From Gordonia hydrophobica NBRC 16057 (lineage in GTDB: Bacteria > Actinomycetota > Actinomycetes > Mycobacteriales > Mycobacteriaceae), in NCBI RefSeq assembly GCF_001592365.1, contig NZ_BCWU01000004.1, positions 124,001-188,000 of the forward strand: 64,000 nt of DNA. The letters run 5' to 3'. A program made the position numbers and the translations under genes. Below the pieces are notes generated by a model. That model had not been told where the DNA came from, did no database searches, and saw only the letters and a program-made list of their open reading frames with translations. This document shows positions 16,078 to 25,169 of this stretch, piece by piece (within the stretch, counting starts at the first letter, position 1; every line of letters starts with the position of its first letter).

Positions 16078-17427
16078 TCACCGGGACGCAGTGCTCGCGC
16101 GCCACCGGTCGTCCACGGCGAACTCCCGCAGCGCCACGCCGACCCCGCAGAACGCGAGCACTGCGAACCCGTAGCTGAGCATCGTGGCGGAGTCGATGAC
16201 GTCCGGTCCGCCGAGCGCGACCAGGAGCCCGGCGAACGCCGAACCGCACGCATTGGCGATCAACTGGGTGGTGTTGAGGCCCGCCGACACCTGCGGTGCC
16301 TGCACCTCGTCGTCGGTCACGCGCAGCCCGGCGGTGAACCAGTGCGCCATCGCCATGCCGATGCCGCACCCACCGGCGAACAGCACGGCGAACCACCCGA
16401 CGATCACGGTGATCGACGGGTCGGACACCTGCAGGCCGCCGTACGCGATCAGGCCGGCCCCCAGCAGCAGCGGCCCGCCCAGCCGCACCGCCCGGCGGCC
16501 GCGCTCGGATTCGACACCGCTCGATCCGATCGACGCGACCGTCCACCCCCACGAGATCGCCGCGCCGAGGAAACCCGCCGCCAGCGGCCCGAGTCCGCCG
16601 ATGCGCTGCCCGAACAGCGGGAGGAAGGTCTCGACGGTCGAGACGGCGGCGAGGACCAGGATCGCCGCGTAGATCCACCGCAGCGGCGAGCGGCCGTGAT
16701 AGGTCATCTCAGGCAGCACACGCGTCGACGCGCGGCGCTCCCACCCGATGAAGGCCAGGCCGACGACGCCCGACGCCGCCAGGAGAACCCAGGTGGCGGC
16801 GCCGTCGACCAGGGACGCCACACTGACCGCGCCGACCGCGACGGTGAGCAGCGCCAGGGACGCCCAGGGCACCGGCCCCGGTTCCTGGACTGCGGCGCCG
16901 CGCACGGGCAGCGCCCGCACCGTCAGTCCGATCAGCCCCAGCGCGAACAGCGCGAGCAGGGCGAACGCGCCGCGCCAGAGGTTGATCTGGGCGAAGAACC
17001 CGCCGACCACCGGTCCCACGAAGTTTCCGACGCCCCACATGGCCGACATCAGTGCGATCGAGCGCTGCCACAGATGCGGCGGCAGCACCAGCCGGACCAC
17101 CGAGAAGCCGAGCCCGCCGAGCAGGCCCGCACCGAACCCCTGCAGGGCGCGGCCGATCAGCATCACGGTCATCGTCGGCGACGCGCCCGCCACGATGGTG
17201 CCCGCGGTGAACAGCGCGAAGGAGAACACATACGACCGCCGCGCGCCGAACTTCGCGAGCCAGCGGGCCACCAGCATCGACGAGACCACCGAGACGATGA
17301 GGAAGACCGTCATCGTCCAGGCGTACAGTTCCTCGCCGCCGATGTCGGCGACGGCACTGGGCAGCAGCGACGTCGTCAAGTACACGTTGACGGCGAACAG
17401 CGCGATGCCGCCCGCCATCACGGTCAT
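16078..17427 (-). CDS. MFS transporter (drug-exporter type, about 14 TM)
   Basis: At least 449 aa with repeated hydrophobic helices and the MFS motif RWLAKFGARRSYVFSFALFTAGT after TM2, and GRALQGFGAGLLGG (motif C-like, antiporter subgroup). It likely exports a small molecule by proton antiport; substrate unknown. The annotated ATG at 17427 may be internal: in the same frame an upstream stretch STWRELLGREHRAP precedes it, which looks like a genuine family N-terminus and begins at a CTG (17472), 11 bp after the lpdA stop. A non-canonical CTG start is possible. Confidence 0.85.
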   Translation of the reverse strand: MTVMAGGIALFAVNVYLTTSLLPSAVADIGGEELYAWTMTVFLIVSVVSSMLVARWLAKFGARRSYVFSFALFTAGTIVAGASPTMTVMLIGRALQGFGAGLLGGLGFSVVRLVLPPHLWQRSIALMSAMWGVGNFVGPVVGGFFAQINLWRGAFALLALFALGLIGLTVRALPVRGAAVQEPGPVPWASLALLTVAVGAVSVASLVDGAATWVLLAASGVVGLAFIGWERRASTRVLPEMTYHGRSPLRWIYAAILVLAAVSTVETFLPLFGQRIGGLGPLAAGFLGAAISWGWTVASIGSSGVESERGRRAVRLGGPLLLGAGLIAYGGLQVSDPSITVIVGWFAVLFAGGCGIGMAMAHWFTAGLRVTDDEVQAPQVSAGLNTTQLIANACGSAFAGLLVALGGPDVIDSATMLSYGFAVLAFCGVGVALREFAVDDRWRASTASR

Positions 17428-17483
17428 CGGCGCGCGATGCTCGCGGCCGAGCAGTTCACGCCAGGTGCTCAGAGCAGCTCAGC

Positions 17484-18887
17484 TCAATCCAGGTCGTCGT
17501 GACGGATCAGCTGACGCGCCGCCTCGGTGACCGACCCCGACAGCGACGGGTACACCGAGAAGGTGTGCGCGATCTCCGACACCTGGAGCTTGTTCTCCAC
17601 GGCGATGGCGATCGGCAGGATCAACTCCGACGCGTTCGGTGCGACCACCACGCCGCCGATCACCACGCCGGTGGCCGGTCGGCAGAAGATCTTGACGAAG
17701 CCGCGTCGCAGACTGCTCATCTTGGCGCGCGGATTCGTCGACAGCGGCAGCATCACCGTGCGCGCCGGGTACTCGCCGGCGTCGATCGACTTCTGCGAGA
17801 CGCCGACGTTCGCGATCTCCGGCCGCGTGAAGATGGCCGAGGCGACGGTCTTGAGACGGATCGGGCTCACGCCCTCACCGAGCGCGTGATACATCGCGAT
17901 GCGCCCCTGCATCGCGGCGACGGACGCGAGCGGCAGGACGCCGGTGCAGTCGCCCGCCGCGTACACGCCCGGCATCGAGGTGCGCGAGACGCGGTCGACG
18001 GTGATGTAGCCGCCACGGTCGGTGACGATGCCCGCGCCGTCCAAGTTCAGCGAATCCGTGTTCGGAACCGACCCGACGGTCATCAGCACATGGGTGCCGG
18101 TGACTTCCTTGCCGTCGGCGAGGTGCACGGTCGCCGACGTCTCGTCCCGGCTCACCCGATCGGCGCGCGCGTATTTGATCAGCGTGACGCCGCGCTCGGA
18201 GAAGGCCTCCTCCAGCACCCGGGCCGCGTCCTCGTCCTCGTGCGGAAGCACGCGGTCGCGGCTGGACACCAGCGTCACCTGCACACCGAGTTCGGTGTAG
18301 GCGTGCGCGAACTCGGCACCGGTGACACCCGAGCCGACGATCACCAGGTGCTCGGGCAACTCGGTGAGGTCGTACAGCTGACGCCAGTTCAGAATCCGCT
18401 CGCCGTCCGGCACCGCCGTCGGCAGGATGCGCGGCGACGCGCCCGTGGCGACCAGGACGATGTCGCCCTGAAAGGTCTCGGTGGCGCCGTCGGCGAGCGT
18501 CGCGATCACCTCGTGCGCACCGATCCCCGGCTGCATCTCCCCGAGCCGCGCGGTGCCGGGCACGATCTTCACACCCTCGGAGACCAACCGGGACCGGATG
18601 TCGGCGGACTGCGCGAACGCCAGATCCTTCACGCGCTGGTGGACCTGCGGCAACGACACCGAGGTCTGGTCGGCGGAGATGTCGACGCCGAGATCGGATG
18701 CGCGACGCACCTCGGTGCGGATACCGGTGGAGGCGATGAACGTCTTCGACGGCACACAGTCCCACAGCACGCAGGCACCGCCGATGCCGTCCGAGTCGAT
18801 GATCGTGATGTCGGCGCCGTAGGCCGCCGCGGTCAGCGCCGCCTCATATCCGGCGGGGCCGCCACCGATGATCACGATCTTCGCCAC
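17484..18887 (-). CDS. lpdA: NAD(P)H:quinone reductase of the lipoamide dehydrogenase family
   Basis: 467 aa: FAD-binding KIVIIGGGPAGYEAAL, redox segment GGACVLWDCVPSKTFIAST with a CX4C pair (C39, C44), second NAD(P)-binding HLVIVGSGVTGAEFAH and C-terminal HTFSVYPSLSGSVTEAARQL. It corresponds to M. tuberculosis LpdA (Rv3303c), a quinone reductase that has lost the disulfide; here both cysteines remain, so disulfide chemistry may persist. GTG 18887 is preferred to ATG 18914 because AAGGAG sits nine bases before it. Next to glpD/glpK as in mycobacteria. Confidence 0.9.
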   Translation of the reverse strand: MAKIVIIGGGPAGYEAALTAAAYGADITIIDSDGIGGACVLWDCVPSKTFIASTGIRTEVRRASDLGVDISADQTSVSLPQVHQRVKDLAFAQSADIRSRLVSEGVKIVPGTARLGEMQPGIGAHEVIATLADGATETFQGDIVLVATGASPRILPTAVPDGERILNWRQLYDLTELPEHLVIVGSGVTGAEFAHAYTELGVQVTLVSSRDRVLPHEDEDAARVLEEAFSERGVTLIKYARADRVSRDETSATVHLADGKEVTGTHVLMTVGSVPNTDSLNLDGAGIVTDRGGYITVDRVSRTSMPGVYAAGDCTGVLPLASVAAMQGRIAMYHALGEGVSPIRLKTVASAIFTRPEIANVGVSQKSIDAGEYPARTVMLPLSTNPRAKMSSLRRGFVKIFCRPATGVVIGGVVVAPNASELILPIAIAVENKLQVSEIAHTFSVYPSLSGSVTEAARQLIRHDDLD

Positions 18888-19006
18888 TTGCACACACTCC
18901 TTCGACACGCTCATCAAGTCCGTTAACAACCTATCCCCTCGCCGGACGCCATGCCCGCCGACCGACCGGTGTTCCGTCACAGCGTCGGACCCCATAGTCT
19001 GGCTAG

Positions 19007-19516
19007 GTGCCGATCTATGCCGCCTACGCGTCGAACATGGACCCCGCCCAGATGCTGGAGCGGGCCCCTCACTCCCCGATGTGGTCGACCGGGTGGTTGC
19101 ACGGCTGGCGCCTGACCTTCGCCGGCGACGACATCGGCTGGGAGGGATCCCTCGCCACCGTCACCGAGGACCGCGTCGACGACACCGCCAAGGTGTTCGT
19201 GGTGCTCTACGACGTCACCACCGAGGACGAGAAGAACCTCGACAGCTGGGAGGGCACCGAACTCGGCGTCCATCGGAAGATCCGGGCGCGCGTCACCACC
19301 GCCGACGGCCCGGTCCTCGCGTGGCTGTACGTGATCGACGGCTACGAGGGCGGTCTTCCGTCCGCGCGATACCTCGGAGTCATGGCCGACGCCGCCGAGA
19401 TCGCCGGCGCGCCCGCCGACTACGTGGAACGCTTGCGGCTGCACGAGGCCCGCAACGTGGGCCCCGGCCCCGAGGCGCCGCTCGACGACACTCCGGACGA
19501 GCCGCCGACCGACTAA
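19007..19516 (+). CDS. Gamma-glutamylcyclotransferase-like protein
   Basis: 169 aa. Begins MPIYAAYASNMDPAQMLERAPHSP, the GGCT-fold loop (YGSNL in the family, here YASNM), followed by GWRLTFAG and a conserved Glu in YDVTTEDEKNLDSWEG. The family releases 5-oxoproline from gamma-glutamyl compounds; substrate here is unknown. The C-terminal 25 residues are acidic and probably disordered. GTG 19007 is preceded by a tagtct -10-like element, suggesting a leaderless transcript. It diverges from lpdA, as Rv3304 does from Rv3303c. Confidence 0.82.
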   Translation: MPIYAAYASNMDPAQMLERAPHSPMWSTGWLHGWRLTFAGDDIGWEGSLATVTEDRVDDTAKVFVVLYDVTTEDEKNLDSWEGTELGVHRKIRARVTTADGPVLAWLYVIDGYEGGLPSARYLGVMADAAEIAGAPADYVERLRLHEARNVGPGPEAPLDDTPDEPPTD

Positions 19517-19558
19517 GGCGCAGGCCGCATTGTCGCACCACGTCGCGTACTGAGATCG

Positions 19559-20734
19559 CTACAGCTCGCCGCCGAGGACCACGCCTGCCAGCGTCGCGAT
19601 GCCGATGCCCAGAGCGCGCTCGTCGACGTCGAAGTTCGGCTGGTGCAGGTCGCACTGCGGGCCGACGCCGCTCCACACGCCGAGGCGCGCCATCGCGCCC
19701 GGCACTGACTCCAGGTACCAGGCGAAGTCCTCGCCGCCGGGCGACTGCGGTGTGTCGACCGCGACGCCGGACCCGATCGCGTCCACGCTCCGGCGGAGCA
19801 TGGCGACGCTGTCGGCGTCGTTGACCACCGGCGGCACCCCGCGCACATAGGTGAGGTCGTAGTTGACGCCCAGCGGCGCCACCAGTTCGCCGACGATGGT
19901 GCGCACGAGTGGCTCCAGGTCCTGCCACACGTCGCGGTCGCCGGTCCGGACGGTGCCTCGCAGCCGCCCCTCCTGCGGGATCGCGTTCGGTGCGTCGCCG
20001 GAGTGCGCTGCGCCGAAGACCATCACGGTCCCCGACCGCGGATCCACCCGACGTGACAAGAAGCCCGGCAGCCCGGTGATGACGGTGCCCATCGCGTACA
20101 CCAGATCGGCCGTGAGGTGCGGGCGCGAGGTGTGTCCGCCCGGCCCGCGGAGATGAACCTCCACGCGGTCCGCCGCCGACGTCAGCGCGCCTGCTCGCAG
20201 TCCGACGGTGCCCGCGGCCAGGTGCGGGTCGCAGTGCAGGGCGAACATCCGCGTCAGGCCGTCGGTGACGCCGGCGTCGATCGCGTCGAGCGCACCGCCC
20301 GGCATCACTTCCTCCGCGGCCTGGAACAGCAGTCGCACGCCGAACGGCAGGGTGTTCCCCGAGTCCAGCTGGTCGGCCAGCAGCAGCGCGGTGCCGAGCA
20401 GGATCGCCACATGCGCGTCGTGCCCGCACGAATGGGAGACGTTCTCCACCTTGGAGGTGAACGGCAGTCCGGTCTGCTCCGGGATGGGAAGACCATCGAG
20501 GTCGGCGCGCAGACCGATGCGGGGCTTGTCGTCCGGACCGAGGTCGCAGACGACGCCGGTGCCTTTCGGCAGGACCTTGGGCGCCAACCCGGCCTCGGTG
20601 AGGATCCGGACTACCTTGGCGGTGGTCGCGAACTCCGCCATCGACAGTTCCGGCTCGGCGTGGATCTCCCGCCGCCAGCCCACCACCCGACCGAGGTTCG
20701 CGGCCAGCCACGCATCGATCACTGGAGAACTCAC
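19559..20734 (-). CDS. M20 family amidohydrolase / N-acyl amino acid amidohydrolase
   Basis: 391 aa. M20D-type features: HSCGHDAHVA metal site (101-110), catalytic FQAAEEVMPGGALDAIDAG (Glu141-Glu142), lid-domain segment GPGGHTSRPHLTADLV and C-terminal SPGGEDFAWYLE. It likely hydrolyses N-acyl amino acids or peptidoglycan-derived peptides; M. tuberculosis has two such genes (amiA1, amiB1) at this position, here one. The GTG start at 20734 overlaps the crotonase stop by four bases (GTGA), implying translational coupling; the upstream frame to 21079 is antisense noise. Confidence 0.9.
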   Translation of the reverse strand: MSSPVIDAWLAANLGRVVGWRREIHAEPELSMAEFATTAKVVRILTEAGLAPKVLPKGTGVVCDLGPDDKPRIGLRADLDGLPIPEQTGLPFTSKVENVSHSCGHDAHVAILLGTALLLADQLDSGNTLPFGVRLLFQAAEEVMPGGALDAIDAGVTDGLTRMFALHCDPHLAAGTVGLRAGALTSAADRVEVHLRGPGGHTSRPHLTADLVYAMGTVITGLPGFLSRRVDPRSGTVMVFGAAHSGDAPNAIPQEGRLRGTVRTGDRDVWQDLEPLVRTIVGELVAPLGVNYDLTYVRGVPPVVNDADSVAMLRRSVDAIGSGVAVDTPQSPGGEDFAWYLESVPGAMARLGVWSGVGPQCDLHQPNFDVDERALGIGIATLAGVVLGGEL

Positions 20735-21426
20735 AGGAGTGTGGCCGGCGTCGGCGCGTTGAGATCCGCCAGGAGCGGCAGCCGCAGCGCCCGCTTCACC
20801 GCGCCCAGGTTGTCGCCCGCGAACGACGCCCGTTCCCGCGCGACCTCGCGGGCACGGTCCAGCAGGCGGTCGGCGTCGACGGCCTCCTCGATGATGCCGC
20901 CCGCGACGGCGTCGGCGGCACCGTAGCGACGCGAGGTCAACATGGCCTCGGTGAGCGTCGCGTCCGGGATCCGGGTGCGCAGCAGGCCCGCCATCCCGCG
21001 CGGGAACGGCATGTTCAACGCCGCTTCCGGCAGCGACCAGAACCCGCGGTCGGAGCGCATGATCCGGTAGTCGGCACACAGTGCCAGCATGGCGCCCGCA
21101 CCGAAGGCGTGGCCGTTGACGGCGGCGATGGTCGGCGTCGCCGCCGTCAGCACCGTGGCGTACAGGGCGTGGACGGCGTCGAGATAGCTCGGCAGCGGCT
21201 CGGCGCCGGAGAAGATGTAATCGGTGTCGAGACCGTTGGTGAAGAATTTGCCCGTCGCACTGATGATGAGCGGCTTCTTGGCTGCGACGGCTTCGTCGGT
21301 CAGATCGACGACCTTGGCGATCCAGTCACGGCCGAACCGGTTCTCCGGGTTCTTCTCGTCGAGCTCGACGCCCTCGGTACCCAGGTAGAGCTCGGCGGCG
21401 TCATCGGTGACAGTCAAGTACGGCAT
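20731..21426 (-). CDS. Enoyl-CoA hydratase/isomerase family protein (crotonase fold)
   Basis: 231 aa. Crotonase landmarks: [20 protein letters not shown] (oxyanion loop 1) and [25 protein letters not shown] (oxyanion loop 2), then [21 protein letters not shown]. The two acidic residues of classical hydratases are not obvious (the second site reads NMPFPRG), so isomerase or other acyl-CoA chemistry is as likely; plant-like delta-3,delta-2-enoyl-CoA isomerases share this pattern. ATG 21426 was chosen; the frame extends to 21468. Coupled to the M20 gene downstream. Confidence 0.82.
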   Translation of the reverse strand: MPYLTVTDDAAELYLGTEGVELDEKNPENRFGRDWIAKVVDLTDEAVAAKKPLIISATGKFFTNGLDTDYIFSGAEPLPSYLDAVHALYATVLTAATPTIAAVNGHAFGAGAMLALCADYRIMRSDRGFWSLPEAALNMPFPRGMAGLLRTRIPDATLTEAMLTSRRYGAADAVAGGIIEEAVDADRLLDRAREVARERASFAGDNLGAVKRALRLPLLADLNAPTPATLL

Positions 21427-21493
21427 GGCAGAAACCTTATCGCCGTGCACCGCTGGAGGAGCACGCACGGGGCAACACCCCTATGGTTGTGCC

Positions 21494-22306
21494 ATGGATC
21501 CGACCGTCGACCACGCCGCTGCCGCGGCCGCAGCAGCCGCCGCCATCGCCGACCGAACCGAGTGCGACCGCCACGACGTCGCGGTGATCCTCGGATCCGG
21601 ATGGGCGCCCGCCGCAGCGGCTCTGGGCGACCCGACAGCCCAGATGCCCATGGCCGACCTGCCGGGCTTCGGCACGCCGTCGGCCCAGGGACACGCGGGT
21701 GCGGTGCAGTCGGTCCGGATCGGCAACACCCGCGTACTGGTCCTGCTCGGACGCCTCCATGCCTACGAGGGCCATCCGCTCGCTCGCGTGGTGCACCCGG
21801 TGCGCACGGCGGCCGCGACCGGCGCGTCGACGGTCGTGCTCACCAACGCCGCCGGAGGCATCCGGCCCGGAATGCAGGTGGGTCAGCCGGTGTTGATCTC
21901 CGACCAACTGAACCTCACCGGGCGCTCCCCGCTCGACGGCGCGCAGTTCGTCAACATGGTCGATGCGTACCGCCCGGCACTGCGCGACGCCGCGCGACGG
22001 GTGGATCCCACCCTGGCCGAGGGCGTCTACGCGGGCCTGCCCGGACCCCAGTACGAGACGCCCGCGGAGATCCGCATGCTCGGCGTGCTCGGCGCCGATC
22101 TGGTCGGCATGTCGACGGTGCACGAGACCATCGCCGCACGCGCCTGCGGTCTCGACGTCCTCGGCCTGTCGTTGGTGACGAACCTGGCCGCGGGCATCAC
22201 CGGCGAACCGCTCGATCACGCTGAGGTCCTCGCCGTCGGCCGCACGTCCGCCGAACGCATGGGAGTGCTGCTCCGCAGCCTCATCACGGAACTCGGCGCG
22301 CGGTGA
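21494..22306 (+). CDS. punA: Purine nucleoside phosphorylase
   Basis: 270 aa. Conserved [16 protein letters not shown], the phosphate-binding [25 protein letters not shown], and the base-binding segment [39 protein letters not shown] with Glu and Asn positions of trimeric PNPs. It splits inosine and guanosine into base and ribose-1-phosphate for salvage. An unusual run of alanines lies at residues 8-17. Start ATG 21494 follows a tatggt -10-like hexamer by seven bases, so leaderless. Four bases before pmmB. Confidence 0.94.
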   Translation: MDPTVDHAAAAAAAAAAIADRTECDRHDVAVILGSGWAPAAAALGDPTAQMPMADLPGFGTPSAQGHAGAVQSVRIGNTRVLVLLGRLHAYEGHPLARVVHPVRTAAATGASTVVLTNAAGGIRPGMQVGQPVLISDQLNLTGRSPLDGAQFVNMVDAYRPALRDAARRVDPTLAEGVYAGLPGPQYETPAEIRMLGVLGADLVGMSTVHETIAARACGLDVLGLSLVTNLAAGITGEPLDHAEVLAVGRTSAERMGVLLRSLITELGAR

Positions 22307-22310
22307 CAGC

Positions 22311-23867
22311 GTGCTGACCTTCGGCACCGCAGGTCTGCGCGGGCCCGTCCAGGACGGGCCCGACGGGATGAACGTCGACACCGTCACCCGCGCGACCGCC
22401 GGGCTCGCCGACTGGCTGCAGGCGCGGGGCCGAGCGGGGGCGAGCGTGGTGGTCGGCCGCGACGCCCGGCACGGCTCGGAGGACTTCGCGGCCGCCGCCC
22501 GCGAGGTGCTCGCCGCGGCGGGGTTCGACGTGATCGCACTCCCCGAGCCGGGACCGACTCCGCTGGTCGCGTTCGCCACACGGCATTTCGCGGCCGCGGC
22601 GGGCGTGATGGTGACCGCGTCCCACAATCCCCCGCGCGACAACGGATACAAGGTCTACCTCGACGGCGGCAGTCAACTGATCTCCCCGGCCGATCGGGAG
22701 ATCGAGGCCGCGATCGCGGCCACGGGGCCCGCCGCGGGCATCGCCCGCGTCGCCACGGCTCCGGACCTCCGTGCCCGCGGGGTGGTCGAGGCGTATCTGG
22801 ACGGCGTGCAGGCCCGGTTCGCCGATGCGGCGGCGGCCCTCTCCCCTGCCGACCTCTCCCCTGCCACACCGACGAGGCCGCTCCGAATCGCACTGACACC
22901 GATGCACGGCGTCGGCGGCGCGGTGGCCGTCGAGGCGTTGCGGCGCACCGGGTTCCACGACGTGCATCCGGTGCCCGAACAGTTCGCGCCGGATCCGGAC
23001 TTCCCCACCGTCGCCTTCCCGAATCCCGAGGAGCCCGGTGCCACCGATCTGCTGCTGGCGCTGGCCGACGAGGTCTCCGCGGACCTCGCGATCGCGCTCG
23101 ACCCGGACGCCGACCGCTGCGCCGTCGGCGCCCGCGACCGCGACGGTTGGCGGATGTTGACGGGCGACGAGACCGGCGCCCTGCTCGGCACCTGGGTCCT
23201 GGACCACCGTCCGGCCGGCGCACCGACACCCGTCGTCGCCAGTTCCATCGTGTCCGGCACCCTGTTCGACGCCGCGGCGCAGCGCCGCGGAGCCACCGTC
23301 CGCCGCACCCTCACCGGGTTCAAATGGCTGGTCCGGGCCGGCGAGCCCCTCGCCTACGCGTACGAGGAGGCGCTGGGACACTGCGTGGATCCGGACACCG
23401 TTCGCGACAAGGACGGCATCAGCGCGGCGGTGGCGTGCGCGCACCTGGCGGCGTCATGGGCCGAACGCGGAGGTCTCATCGCCGCGCTCGACGACCTCTA
23501 TCGCGAGAACGGCGTGCATGTGACGGCGGGACGGTCGTTGCGGATGGCCGAGCCGACCGAGATCGCGGCACTGATGTCGGCGCTGCGCACCGCACCGCCG
23601 CGTCGACTCGCCGGAATCGACGTCCGCGTCACCGACTACGCCGATCGCGCCGACGCGCTCCGGACCGACGGGATCGAGCTGTCGGGAACCCGCGGCGACG
23701 GCGTCGGCGTGCGCGTCTTCGCCCGGCCCAGCGGCACCGAACCGAAGCTGAAGTACTACGGCCAGGTGAGCGCGCCGCCGTCGCCGGGTAGCGTCGTCGA
23801 CACCACACGAGCAGAGCTGTCGCTGGTGTTGAAGCAGGTCCTGTCGGAGCTTCCGGCGCGGCCGTGA
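22311..23867 (+). CDS. pmmB: Phosphomannomutase / phosphoglucomutase (PmmB type)
   Basis: 518 aa alpha-D-phosphohexomutase: catalytic serine loop VTASHNPPRDNGYKVY (101-116), metal loop DPDADR (about 264-269), sugar-binding EEALGH and phosphate-binding RPSGTEPKLKYY (about 473-484). It interconverts hexose 1- and 6-phosphates. The protein starts at LTFGTAGLRG, so the ~40-50-residue helical leader seen in many PmmB proteins is missing; the in-frame sequence upstream overlaps punA and does not resemble it. GTG 22311 is the only reasonable start. Confidence 0.92.
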   Translation: MLTFGTAGLRGPVQDGPDGMNVDTVTRATAGLADWLQARGRAGASVVVGRDARHGSEDFAAAAREVLAAAGFDVIALPEPGPTPLVAFATRHFAAAAGVMVTASHNPPRDNGYKVYLDGGSQLISPADREIEAAIAATGPAAGIARVATAPDLRARGVVEAYLDGVQARFADAAAALSPADLSPATPTRPLRIALTPMHGVGGAVAVEALRRTGFHDVHPVPEQFAPDPDFPTVAFPNPEEPGATDLLLALADEVSADLAIALDPDADRCAVGARDRDGWRMLTGDETGALLGTWVLDHRPAGAPTPVVASSIVSGTLFDAAAQRRGATVRRTLTGFKWLVRAGEPLAYAYEEALGHCVDPDTVRDKDGISAAVACAHLAASWAERGGLIAALDDLYRENGVHVTAGRSLRMAEPTEIAALMSALRTAPPRRLAGIDVRVTDYADRADALRTDGIELSGTRGDGVGVRVFARPSGTEPKLKYYGQVSAPPSPGSVVDTTRAELSLVLKQVLSELPARP

Positions 23868-23881
23868 CGGGGAGGAACGCC

Positions 23882-24505
23882 ATGTCGTACCCGCAGTACC
23901 CGGACCCCGGTGGGCCGCCCCGCCGGTCGCCGTGGTCGTCGACACCGGTCGTCGTCGCGATCATCGCGGGCGTGGTCCTGCTGGTCGGCGGCGTCGTCGC
24001 CGCGCTCGTGTACACCAACCACCGGTCCACCTCGACCGTCTCGGCCGGCTCGTCGACCGAGTCGGGCCCGACGACCGTCACCCACACCGCGACCGCGCCG
24101 CCCACCGACACCGGAACCGCGCAGCCGACCGAGCAACCGACGCCGACGGTGCCGACCACCGCGACCGTTCCCGGTACGGAGCCGATCACCGTCCCCGGCG
24201 CCGACCGTCAGGGATTCCTGTCCGGACCGCGCTGCAACGCCGCGGGCGACGACGCGGTGTTCATCGGCGTCACCGACCGGTCACGAGTGGTGATCTGCCA
24301 GGTCGGCTCGCAGACCGGCCGCTATTACTACAAGGGACTGGCCGGCGGGAACGCGATCGAGATCGACTATCCCAGCCGCGCGGGCGACACCTTCGTGGCG
24401 ACCAACAAGGACGTCGAATACGTGGTGACGACCGGCTCACTGGTCATCCGCCAGAACGGCGAGGTCCTCACCGCCGAGCCGATGCAGGCCAGCTGGGTGA
24501 ACTAG
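23882..24505 (+). CDS. Membrane-anchored protein with Thr/Pro-rich linker, unknown function
   Basis: 207 aa. A short cytoplasmic proline-rich N-terminus (MSYPQYPDPGGPPRR), one transmembrane helix (about 22-44), a Ser/Thr/Pro-rich extracellular linker (about 48-105), then a compact domain of ~100 residues with two cysteines (GPRCNAAG and VVICQVG) that may pair. No known catalytic motif. The layout resembles the extracellular part of mycobacterial membrane-anchored sensors. ATG 23882 has GGGGAGGAA upstream; GTG 23864 overlapping the pmmB stop is an alternative. Confidence 0.75.
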   Translation: MSYPQYPDPGGPPRRSPWSSTPVVVAIIAGVVLLVGGVVAALVYTNHRSTSTVSAGSSTESGPTTVTHTATAPPTDTGTAQPTEQPTPTVPTTATVPGTEPITVPGADRQGFLSGPRCNAAGDDAVFIGVTDRSRVVICQVGSQTGRYYYKGLAGGNAIEIDYPSRAGDTFVATNKDVEYVVTTGSLVIRQNGEVLTAEPMQASWVN

Positions 24506-24506
24506 A

Positions 24507-24707
24507 CGATTGATTCCCGGTGACGGTCAGTCCCCACGTTGGTCGAGTGGTGCCTGCGAGCGGAGCGAGCACGCAGTTGATCGAGACCGTCGTGAGTTCC
24601 ACTGGCATCAAGGGTTTTTCCGCCGCCAACAGGCGGTGATCTCGGCACTGCTCCGACGGATCGTGAGCCGCCGCCTCCATGGCGGGAAGCGATGGTCGTC
24701 GGAGAGG
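24507..24707 (+). repeat. Dispersed intergenic repeat, copy A
   Basis: About 200 bp, non-coding, beginning CGATTGATTCCCGGTGACGG and containing GTGCCTGCGAGCGGAGCGAG, a palindrome-rich core recalled from intergenic repeats in Gordonia, Dietzia and Rhodococcus. It continues through CTGCTCCGACGG and CGCCTCCATGGCGGGA. A diverged copy in opposite orientation lies at 24958-25153. Confidence 0.8.
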
Positions 24708-24730
24708 CCTCGTCCGACCAATCCCTGCTA

Positions 24731-24795
24731 AGAACTGCCCGCTCAGGCGCTTCCGACGGAACATTGCCGCCGGAGGGTGCTGAGCAAGCAGTTCT
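24731..24795. repeat. Long imperfect inverted repeat
   Basis: Arms AGAACTGC-CC-GCTCAG (24731-24746) and CTGAGC-AA-GCAGTTCT (24780-24795) pair over 14 of 16 positions with a central CC/AA mismatch and a 33-base loop. It sits between the two dispersed repeat copies. It could be a terminator for 23882-24505 or the core of a small non-autonomous element. Confidence 0.6.
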
Positions 24796-24894
24796 CAGCA
24801 CCAAGTGTCAGTAGGCGGCGCGCGGCGGCGACATCAGATCGAACGCAGGCCTCGCGCGAGACTGCGTCAGTTCGTTTCAGTTGCCTACGCTCTC

Positions 24895-24920
24895 GTGACC
24901 GCGAACCTGGTCGCGGTCAC
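24895..24920. terminator. Perfect 10-bp hairpin in the gene-free stretch
   Basis: GTGACCGCGA (24895-24904), loop ACCTGG, TCGCGGTCAC (24911-24920). A stable stem without a U-tract, as is common for actinobacterial terminators. It lies between convergent genes (23882-24505 and the ABC exporter ending at 25170) and could serve either. Apart from this, the two repeat copies and the long inverted repeat, I see nothing gene-like in 24506-25169. Confidence 0.5.
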
Positions 24921-24957
24921 TCCCGGATTGGCCTGAGCGTGGTGTGGTTCGCAGCGC

Positions 24958-25153
24958 GTTCTCGCCGACAACCACCGCGTCCCGCCATGGAGGCGGCTCC
25001 GGCTCAACCCGTCGGAGCAGTGCCGACATCACCACACGATGGCAGCGGAAGGCCCGCGATCCCAGCGCACGACGGTCTCGATAACTTCGTGCTCGCTCCG
25101 CTCGCAGGCACCACTCGACCAGCGTGGGGACGACCGTCACCGGGAACCAATCG
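24958..25153 (-). repeat. Dispersed intergenic repeat, copy B (inverted)
   Basis: Read on the minus strand it starts CGATTGGTTCCCGGTGACGG at 25153 and follows copy A (24507-24707) through the same blocks (TGGTCGAGTGGTGCCTGCG, CGAGACCGTCGTG, GCACTGCTCCGACGG, CGCCTCCATGGCGGGA), with scattered substitutions and small indels. It ends 17 bp from the stop of the ABC exporter. Confidence 0.8.
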
Positions 25154-25169
25154 ACCCGGCCCAGCGCGA

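Noticed and set aside
22200..22311. Frameshift that would restore the PmmB N-terminal helices
   Set aside because: No upstream frame in the punA 3' end encodes anything like the missing segment.
24507..25153. Insertion sequence bounded by inverted repeats
   Set aside because: The two copies are 200 bp long and diverged, contain no transposase between them, and no target duplication was seen.
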